Assembly: GCA_002973575.1 (NCBI GenBank)
Contig: PVEQ01000004.1
Coordinates: forward strand, 62,001 to 126,000
Length of the DNA: 64,000 bases
Direction: 5' to 3'
From: Sediminibacterium magnilacihabitans
GTDB lineage: Bacteria; Bacteroidota; Bacteroidia; Chitinophagales; Chitinophagaceae
The position numbers and the translations under genes were made by a program. The notes beneath the pieces are model-generated. The model saw only the letters and a list, made by a program, of their open reading frames with translations, was not told the DNA's origin and searched no databases. Positions 58,785 through 64,000 of this stretch are shown piece after piece. Every line of letters begins with the position of its first letter. Positions within the stretch are counted from its first letter, which is position 1.

Positions 58785-60653
58785 ATGATACTCTCGAAGT
58801 CTGACTATAAAATAGCGACCTCGTGTTGCAAGAAGCTGGTTTACAAAAAAGCTTCATATCCCACCATGAATGATGGCAATGAGTATATGGAAATGCTTGC
58901 GCAGGGGGGATATATTGTTTCGAAGTATGCTCAACTCCTTTACCCAATGGGCATTGAAGTCAAAGGAAACTCTATTGAGGAAGCCATTCACATCACCAAG
59001 ACTCTATTAAAAGACAATGAATATATAACGCTATTTGAAGCGACTTTTTTATCAGATGGAAAGGTTATAAGAACTGACATCTTAGAAAAGAAAAAGGACG
59101 TATTGCATATTATTGAGGTAAAATCAAAATCGTATGACAGCGATGATGAGGATAATCCAAAGAAAAAATTTGAAGAATATATTGAAGATGTAGCCTATCA
59201 AATATTAACAGTGAAAGAGGCTTGTCCCGACTATGAAATTCACCCCTATTTACTACTACCCGACAAAGCTAAACGAACTACTATCGATGGATTGGCAGGA
59301 TGGTTTACAATAACCAAAATGGAAGATGAAAGATTTGAAATAGAAGAATTACCTGCACAAGGTGCAATAAAATTTCAAAAACCTTTAATTGAATTTAAAT
59401 ACGAAAACAGTATTGACAAGGGGAAATATATTGACCTGCTTCAAAATGACAATCTATTAACGCTAATGCCTGTTGATAAAGAAGTGAACGAAATGATGAA
59501 TACTGTTGTAAGCAAAGCCAATCTGTATCTTAATATTCTTGAAAATGGCATTCAGCCGAAAGATTATTCTATAAATAAAAATTGCAAGAACTGTGAATTC
59601 AACATAGGGGATGAAATGGGAAAGAATGGCTATCGCGAATGCTGGAAAGAACTTACAGATATCAGCCCGCACATTTTTGACCTATATTTTGGAGGCGCCA
59701 TTGGCAGTCCCTCAAAAGGGTTTTATTTAAATGAATTGATTAATAACAAAAAGGTGTCATTTTTCAATCTTGATATTGAGCGGTTTAAAAACAGTAAAGG
59801 AGAATACGGCTCAAGAGGAGAACGGCAACTTTTACAGTTTGAAAATACCAAGATCAATTCAGAATGGATTAGCAGCGAAATGAAAAATGCTTTGAGCAGG
59901 CTGAAATATCCTCTACATTTTATAGATTTTGAAACATACACGGGTGCTATTCCTTATCACAAGGGAATGCGCCCATACGAATTTATTGCTTTCCAATGGA
60001 GTTGCCATACCATACAAAAACCAGGAGATGCCCCACAGCATTCGGAATTTATCAATAGAGAATATAATTTCCCGAATTTTCGCTTCGCAGAACAACTTAT
60101 GCAAGCAATAGGAACAACTGGTACCCCTGTCATGTGGTCTTCATTTGAAAACACAATACTAAGAACCATCTTGGAGCAAATGGATGTCTACAATTACCAA
60201 AATGATACATTACGTGAATGGCTCACCGGTATTACAACTGACAAAAAGCAAAATAGAACTGGCCGTTTTGTTGACATGAATGAGTTAACGCTAAAATATT
60301 ATTTTCATCCTTATATGAAGGGAAAAACCTCGATCAAAAAGGTATTACCTGCCATTTGGAACAATAATCCCTATCTACATGCTATCCCTTGGTTTGAACA
60401 ATATGTGCCGGCTGATGAAACAACATTAAATCCTTACGATACACTTGCTCCGATTATTGGTGAGCTTGAAAAAGAAGAAGTTGTGAAAGATGGTACAGGT
60501 GCGATGAGAGCTTATAATGAAATCATGTTTGGATCGGCCAACAATCCTGAAAGAAGAGAGCAGCTGATCCAGCTACTATTACAGTATTGCGAACTTGACA
60601 CAATGGCCATGGTGATTATTTGGAAGTACTGGATGGATAAATCTGGGTTGTAA
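58785..60653 (+). CDS. DUF2779 protein: Cas4-like plus DEDD-exonuclease-like domains
   Basis: 622 residues. The N-terminal part looks like a Cas4/AddB-type nuclease: TDILEKKKDVLHIIEVKSKS has D98, E111 and K113 of a PD-(D/E)XK site, and Cys 14/15, 267, 270 and 286 (CCKK; NCKNCEF; ECW) could bind an Fe-S cluster. The C-terminal part is DUF2779 with an exonuclease-like signature: HFIDFETYTGAIPY (D381, E383), MWSSFENTIL, RFVDMNELTLKYY and YCELDTMAM (D605). It is thus probably a dual nuclease. It follows the WYL regulator and NPG-motif genes on the same strand. No helicase is adjacent. Confidence 0.82.
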   Translation: MILSKSDYKIATSCCKKLVYKKASYPTMNDGNEYMEMLAQGGYIVSKYAQLLYPMGIEVKGNSIEEAIHITKTLLKDNEYITLFEATFLSDGKVIRTDILEKKKDVLHIIEVKSKSYDSDDEDNPKKKFEEYIEDVAYQILTVKEACPDYEIHPYLLLPDKAKRTTIDGLAGWFTITKMEDERFEIEELPAQGAIKFQKPLIEFKYENSIDKGKYIDLLQNDNLLTLMPVDKEVNEMMNTVVSKANLYLNILENGIQPKDYSINKNCKNCEFNIGDEMGKNGYRECWKELTDISPHIFDLYFGGAIGSPSKGFYLNELINNKKVSFFNLDIERFKNSKGEYGSRGERQLLQFENTKINSEWISSEMKNALSRLKYPLHFIDFETYTGAIPYHKGMRPYEFIAFQWSCHTIQKPGDAPQHSEFINREYNFPNFRFAEQLMQAIGTTGTPVMWSSFENTILRTILEQMDVYNYQNDTLREWLTGITTDKKQNRTGRFVDMNELTLKYYFHPYMKGKTSIKKVLPAIWNNNPYLHAIPWFEQYVPADETTLNPYDTLAPIIGELEKEEVVKDGTGAMRAYNEIMFGSANNPERREQLIQLLLQYCELDTMAMVIIWKYWMDKSGL

Positions 60654-60693
60654 AATGAATTGTCATAATAGCTTCTGATTATTTATCTGTAAA

Positions 60694-60713
60694 TTGACAC
60701 CAGTTTTGACACC
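60694..60713. repeat. Direct repeat TTGACACC x2 near the tRNA end of the island
   Basis: TTGACACC occurs at 60694-60701 and 60706-60713 (12-bp period), between the DUF2779 gene and the tRNA-Arg. It may be a leftover of recombinase arm sites. Confidence 0.55.
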
Positions 60714-60780
60714 ATGTTTTAACGAGATCACACAAATCATTGACTTACAGCAAATTGCGATAGTTATATTTTTGATATTG

Positions 60781-60852
60781 TGGCCTCGCCAGGAATCGAA
60801 CCTGGATCTGGAGCTTCGGAAACTCTTATACTATCCATTGTACTACGAGGCC
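60781..60852 (-). tRNA. tRNA-Arg (anticodon CCG)
   Basis: Read on the minus strand the acceptor stem is GGCCTCG/CGAGGCC (60852-60846 with 60788-60782), with a discriminator A at 60781. The D-arm GTAC/GTAT, anticodon loop TTCCGAA (CCG, reading CGG) and T-arm CCAGG-TTCGATT-CCTGG all form. The CCA end is not encoded. The anticodon stem has one A-C mismatch at its outer pair. The 3' end is used as the island attachment site (15/17 copy at 52190-52206). Confidence 0.95.
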
Positions 60853-60906
60853 GGTTGGGAATAATGCCCGGAAACCGCGCAAAAATAGGGGAAAGCCTTT
60901 AAAACC

Positions 60907-61431
60907 TCAGATTTCATTCCGGTGATTCCACCAGTTGCGTATCTGGGGAAATGCAATATGGAACCAGGTGGTAAACCGGGCGGGCTCCTCTTTCAGCAAC
61001 TGTGCTACTTGTGAAAAAGATTGGAAAATATAGCTTTCCGCCTCCTGGGGGTTCGGGGTTATCTGGCCATCATAATAACCCACGAATACATGATCAAATT
61101 CATGTTCGCTGAGTCCGTTCACGAATTCCGTTTTATAAATAAAAGTAAATGCTTTTTCCAGCGGAACATCAAAGCCCATTTCTTCTTTCAATCGCCGGGT
61201 GGCTGCCTGCAAAGTATCTTCACCCGGACGCGGGTGGCTGCAACAAGTATTCGTCCAGAGTCCGCCACTGTGGTATTTGTTGATAGATCGCTGCTGCAAC
61301 AACAATTCGCCACGACTGTTAAAAATGAAAACACTGAATGCCCTGTGTAACAACGCCTTTTTATGTGCTTCTATTTTTTCCATCACACCCAACTCAATAT
61401 CCTTTTCATCGACCAATATTACTTGTTCCAT
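60907..61431 (-). CDS. idi: Isopentenyl-diphosphate delta-isomerase type 1
   Basis: 174 residues. The Nudix-type IDI fold shows HRAFSVFIFNSRGELLLQQRS, TNTCCSHPRPGE with the catalytic Cys and metal His, AATRRLKEEMGFDVPL, and EHEFDHVFVGYYDG with the Glu cluster. It interconverts IPP and DMAPP in isoprenoid synthesis. Length and motifs are standard. It is the first core gene beyond the tRNA and stands alone; the short gap after it holds no terminator I can support. Confidence 0.94.
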   Translation of the reverse strand: MEQVILVDEKDIELGVMEKIEAHKKALLHRAFSVFIFNSRGELLLQQRSINKYHSGGLWTNTCCSHPRPGEDTLQAATRRLKEEMGFDVPLEKAFTFIYKTEFVNGLSEHEFDHVFVGYYDGQITPNPQEAESYIFQSFSQVAQLLKEEPARFTTWFHIAFPQIRNWWNHRNEI

Positions 61432-61507
61432 TCATTAAAATTACAGAAACCCAAGGAGAGTTATCAGTTGTGAATTGTTAGTTCCGAGAAGAAAAACCTG
61501 ACATCCA

Positions 61508-62008
61508 TCAACTCCTCTTGATCTGTTTCTTCAGCAACTTACGCGCAAAGTGAATGCGGCTTTTAATGGTACCCAGCGGCTCGTGGAGTGCTTTTGCGAT
61601 TTCATTGTAGCGATATCCTTCAAAATATAAAAGAAAAGGATTGCGGAACAATGCAGGGAGTTTGTATATCGCCGCCTGCATTTCTTTCAGGCTGATAGTA
61701 GAAAGGGCTTCATTGTAAACAGCATGCGCGCCCTGGTTGAGTAAAAATTCATTGGGAGTATGATCGAATATCGTACGCTGTTTAGCCCTGCGCCGATAAT
61801 GGTTGATGAAGATGTTGCGCATAATGGTGTACAACCACGCTTTGATATTGGTACCCTCATGGTATTTATCCTGGTTGGCTAACGCTTTGCACAAAGTTTC
61901 CTGGTAAAGATCACGGGCGTCATCCTGGTCATGAGTCAAGGTAGCGGTGAAAGGCTTCAGGAACTCAGCATTACTCAACAACATCTCGTTAAATTCTACG
62001 GTTGACAT
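61508..62008 (-). CDS. ECF-type RNA polymerase sigma factor
   Basis: 166 residues. Region 2 is in LTHDQDDARDLYQETLCKALAN, NIKAWLYTIMRNIFINHYRR (residues ~25-75), and region 4 in LPALFRNPFLLYFEGYRYNEIAKALHEPLGTIKSRIHFARKLL (in part, ~118-160). No anti-sigma gene adjoins. Its sequence resembles the orphan ECF factor commonly kept as a housekeeping gene in Bacteroidota. It has no signs of transfer, unlike the island to its right-hand neighbour tRNA. Confidence 0.92.
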   Translation of the reverse strand: MSTVEFNEMLLSNAEFLKPFTATLTHDQDDARDLYQETLCKALANQDKYHEGTNIKAWLYTIMRNIFINHYRRRAKQRTIFDHTPNEFLLNQGAHAVYNEALSTISLKEMQAAIYKLPALFRNPFLLYFEGYRYNEIAKALHEPLGTIKSRIHFARKLLKKQIKRS

Positions 62009-62046
62009 AACAGATGCGTTTGATTCCTACCCTAAATTTACGAAAT

Positions 62047-62116
62047 AGTTATTAGCTGGTAGTTGTTAGTTGACAGATACCTAACATTAACATTCCAACA
62101 ACTAACATCTATCAAC
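62047..62116. repeat. Intergenic palindromic repeat family C, copy 2
   Basis: AGTTGTTAGTTGACAG on the left and AACAACTAACATCTATCA (62097-62114) on the right; the latter is identical to 6223-6240. The right arm contains the stop codon of rfbA (62112-62114). Confidence 0.75.
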
Positions 62117-62975
62117 TTCCCCTCAGCCTGCGCAAATACTCTCCATAGCCGCTTTTGGCATATTTATCAGCCAGTTTCGTCAGTTGCTCCCGGTTGATAT
62201 ATCCCATACGGTAAGCCACTTCTTCTATACAGCCTATTTTCTGGCTCTGCCTTTTTTCTATCACCCGTACAAATTCACAGGCATCGCTTAAAGATTCAAA
62301 AGTGCCCGTATCGAGCCAGGCCGTTCCCCGGCTCATAATACCCACTTTCAGCTTTCCCTGTTGCAGGTATTCATTGTTCACCGTAGTGATCTCGTATTCA
62401 CCCCTCGCCGAAGGTTCAATGCTTTTGGCAATGGATACCACTTCATTATCGTAAAAATACAGGCCTGGCACCGCGTAATTCGATTTGGGTGCCTTGGGTT
62501 TTTCTTCTATCGAGATGGCGTTTTGCTTTTCATCGAATTCCACCACGCCATATCGTTCGGGATCGTTCACTTCATAAGCAAAAACAGCAGCGCCGTCTAC
62601 ATCGTTGAAAGACTGCACGAGCTGACTGAACCCGGCTCCATAAAAAATATTATCCCCCAGTATCAGCGCTACTTTGTCATTCCCAATGAACTGCTCCCCG
62701 ATCACAAAAGCCTGCGCCAGTCCGTTGGGCACCGCCTGGGTAGCGTAAGAAAACCTGCAACCCAACTCCGATCCGTCTTCCAGCAGCCGCTGGAACTGGG
62801 TACTGTCTTCCGGTGTAGTGATGATGAGGATATCCCGGATACCCGCCAGCATCAAGACCGATAAAGGATAATAGATCATCGGCTTGTCATAGATCGGCAT
62901 CAGTTGTTTGCTGATGCCTTTGGTGATAGGGTACAAACGTGTACCGGATCCTCCTGCGAGAATAATACCCTTCAT
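62112..62975 (-). CDS. rfbA: Glucose-1-phosphate thymidylyltransferase
   Basis: 287 residues. The nucleotidyltransferase signature is [18 protein letters not shown], with [18 protein letters not shown] (in part), [35 protein letters not shown] (in part) and [12 protein letters not shown]. It makes dTDP-glucose from dTTP and glucose 1-phosphate, the first step to dTDP-L-rhamnose. It is last in the rfbB-rfbC-rfbA order here (3-nt gap from rfbC). rfbD is not visible in the window. Confidence 0.96.
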   Translation of the reverse strand: MKGIILAGGSGTRLYPITKGISKQLMPIYDKPMIYYPLSVLMLAGIRDILIITTPEDSTQFQRLLEDGSELGCRFSYATQAVPNGLAQAFVIGEQFIGNDKVALILGDNIFYGAGFSQLVQSFNDVDGAAVFAYEVNDPERYGVVEFDEKQNAISIEEKPKAPKSNYAVPGLYFYDNEVVSIAKSIEPSARGEYEITTVNNEYLQQGKLKVGIMSRGTAWLDTGTFESLSDACEFVRVIEKRQSQKIGCIEEVAYRMGYINREQLTKLADKYAKSGYGEYLRRLRGS

Positions 62976-62978
62976 GGT

Positions 62979-63536
62979 TTAAAAGTTAAGTTCGTTTGCA
63001 ATCATTTTCAAAGTGGGCAATACCGTATCTTTTTCCGACAGTAACAGTTGCTCCTGCGGCAGGCCCCAGTCGATGCCTAATTCGGGATCATTGTAAATAA
63101 TCCCTCCCTCGGAAGCTTTGTTATAATAATTATCGCATTTATAGAAGAAGGTTGCGGTTTCACTCAACACTACAAAGCCATGTGCAAAACCACGGGGCAC
63201 ATAGAACTGGGTATGGCTCTCGCCAGACAGTTCAACAGCGATGTGCTGACCGTAAGTAGGCGATTTTTTACGCAAGTCTACCGCTATATCCAGCACCTTT
63301 CCTTCCAGCACACGCACCAGTTTGCTCTGGGCAAATTCGCCATGCTGAAAATGCAACCCGCGCAGCACTCCTTTCTGTGAGCGTGACTGGTTGTCCTGCA
63401 CAAAATCCACGTCAATCCCAGTTTGTTGCAGGAATGTTTTTTTGTTGAAGCTTTCAAAGAAATAACCTCTCTGATCACCGAACACAGTATCATGGATGAT
63501 GAAGCAGCCTTCCAGTTTTGTAGATTCCACTCTCAT
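62979..63536 (-). CDS. rfbC: dTDP-4-dehydrorhamnose 3,5-epimerase
   Basis: 185 residues. FGDQRGYFFESFNKKTF, FVQDNQSRSQKGVLRGLHFQ (catalytic His within GLHFQ), SKLVRVLEGKVLDIAVDLRK, FYVPRGFAHGFVVLSETATFFYKC (in part) and YNDPELGIDWGL are the full RmlC set, with the usual length. It epimerises C3 and C5 of dTDP-4-keto-6-deoxyglucose. It lies 1 nt after rfbB and 3 nt before rfbA. Confidence 0.96.
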   Translation of the reverse strand: MRVESTKLEGCFIIHDTVFGDQRGYFFESFNKKTFLQQTGIDVDFVQDNQSRSQKGVLRGLHFQHGEFAQSKLVRVLEGKVLDIAVDLRKKSPTYGQHIAVELSGESHTQFYVPRGFAHGFVVLSETATFFYKCDNYYNKASEGGIIYNDPELGIDWGLPQEQLLLSEKDTVLPTLKMIANELNF

Positions 63537-63537
63537 A

Positions 63538-64000
63538 TCAGCGGTTGCTATACATTGATTCGTAATAATGTTGATAATTGCCGCTGGTAATATGGTTCAG
63601 CCATTCTGTATTGGCCAGGTACCAGTCGATCGTTTCGGCCAGCCCCTGTTCAAATGTTACCGATGGCTTCCAGCCCAGCGCTTTGTTGATCTTGCCGGCA
63701 TCGATGGCATAACGCCTGTCGTGACCGGGACGGTCTTTGACATAAGTAATGAGTTGCTCACTGGTTCCGGCACTGCGGCCCAGCTTTTCATCCATCAGTT
63801 TACACAACAGTTTCACCAGGTCAATGTTCTTCCATTCATTGAATCCACCGATATTATAGGTCTCACCAGTTACGCCTTTATGAAACACCGCATCGATGGC
63901 TGTTGCATGATCTTTCACATAAAGCCAGTCACGCGTGTACTTCCCATCACCATAAACCGGTAAAGGTTTTCCATTGATGATATTGTTGATGAACAATGGT
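63538..64000 (-). CDS. rfbB: dTDP-glucose 4,6-dehydratase, C-terminal part (cut by window edge)
   Basis: About 154 C-terminal residues are visible; the 5' part lies beyond base 64000. FINNIINGKPLPVYGDGKYTRDWLYVKDH (in part), TYNIGGFNEWKN, VKDRPGHDRRYAIDAGKI and LGWKPSVTFEQGLAETIDWYL (in part) match the end of RmlB, an SDR-family enzyme that dehydrates dTDP-glucose to dTDP-4-keto-6-deoxyglucose. It is the first seen gene in the rfb cluster on the minus strand. The NAD-binding Rossmann start is off the window. Confidence 0.94.
   Translation of the reverse strand, partial: PLFINNIINGKPLPVYGDGKYTRDWLYVKDHATAIDAVFHKGVTGETYNIGGFNEWKNIDLVKLLCKLMDEKLGRSAGTSEQLITYVKDRPGHDRRYAIDAGKINKALGWKPSVTFEQGLAETIDWYLANTEWLNHITSGNYQHYYESMYSNR

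Noticed and set aside
62112-64000. O-antigen cluster with novel glycosyltransferases
   Set aside because: Only rfbA, rfbC and part of rfbB are visible. Nothing in the window supports more than dTDP-rhamnose precursor synthesis.

Overview
The window reads as chromosomal DNA of a Bacteroidota bacterium, most likely family Chitinophagaceae or a close relative. Evidence: a complete gldKLMN type IX secretion (T9SS) core operon, a secreted protein with a T9SS C-terminal sorting domain, TonB receptors of Bacteroidota type, Bacteroidota-typical families (DUF4783, DUF4271, DUF6580, DUF1501/DUF1800 pair), and several TAnnTTTG promoter boxes. The family-level guess is inference. Most of the window is ordinary core genome, with genes on both strands and compact operons.

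Layout. 1-9 kb: 3' end of dnaX, a SUI1-like factor, nadC, gpmI, a haem-binding protein, a DUF2442 gene preceded by a frameshifted DUF4160 gene, engB, a YkuK-like RNase H fold protein and an ABC exporter. 9-15 kb: a TonB receptor with a small Cys-containing leader gene, a GMC oxidoreductase and an AAA/DUF4143 ATPase fronted by a perfect 19-bp inverted repeat. 15-23 kb: DUF1501 (T9SS cargo) with DUF1800, an ECF sigma factor with a probable envelope-spanning partner, a lipoprotein and uvrC. 23-31 kb: gldKLMN, a thioredoxin-fold DUF255 protein and a glycine-zipper lipoprotein. 31-41 kb: hemD, DUF4271, hemW, gpsA, an adaptor/TolC pair, a PLP trans-sulfuration enzyme and an amino-acid permease.

40.8-49 kb is a cobalamin unit: a B12 riboswitch, then a BtuB-like receptor, DUF6580 membrane protein, cobalamin-binding protein, cobU, bluB, a Dph6-like PP-loop ATPase, cobT, cobS and a cobC-like phosphatase. 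This is a corrinoid salvage and lower-ligand assembly pathway with its own uptake; no corrin-ring synthesis genes and no btuC/btuD lie here. Downstream are MarC, DUF2752, TM2, Cys-rich, SugE-like and cupin proteins.

52.2-60.8 kb is visibly more AT-rich and behaves as a genomic island next to the 3' end of a tRNA-Arg(CCG) gene. A 15/17 copy of the tRNA 3' end plus flank lies at the far edge, but no integrase remains. Cargo: an AbiE-type toxin-antitoxin pair, a broken BRO-family gene, two unknown genes on the minus strand, and a plus-strand WYL regulator - NPG/HPYHS-motif protein - DUF2779 (two predicted nuclease domains) unit. That last group is the best candidate for an undescribed defence system.

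After the tRNA the core resumes with idi, an ECF sigma factor and rfbB(partial)-rfbC-rfbA for dTDP-rhamnose. Three families of intergenic palindromic repeats recur across the window (at 0.85/49.1 kb, 4.3/30.6 kb and 6.2/62.1 kb).
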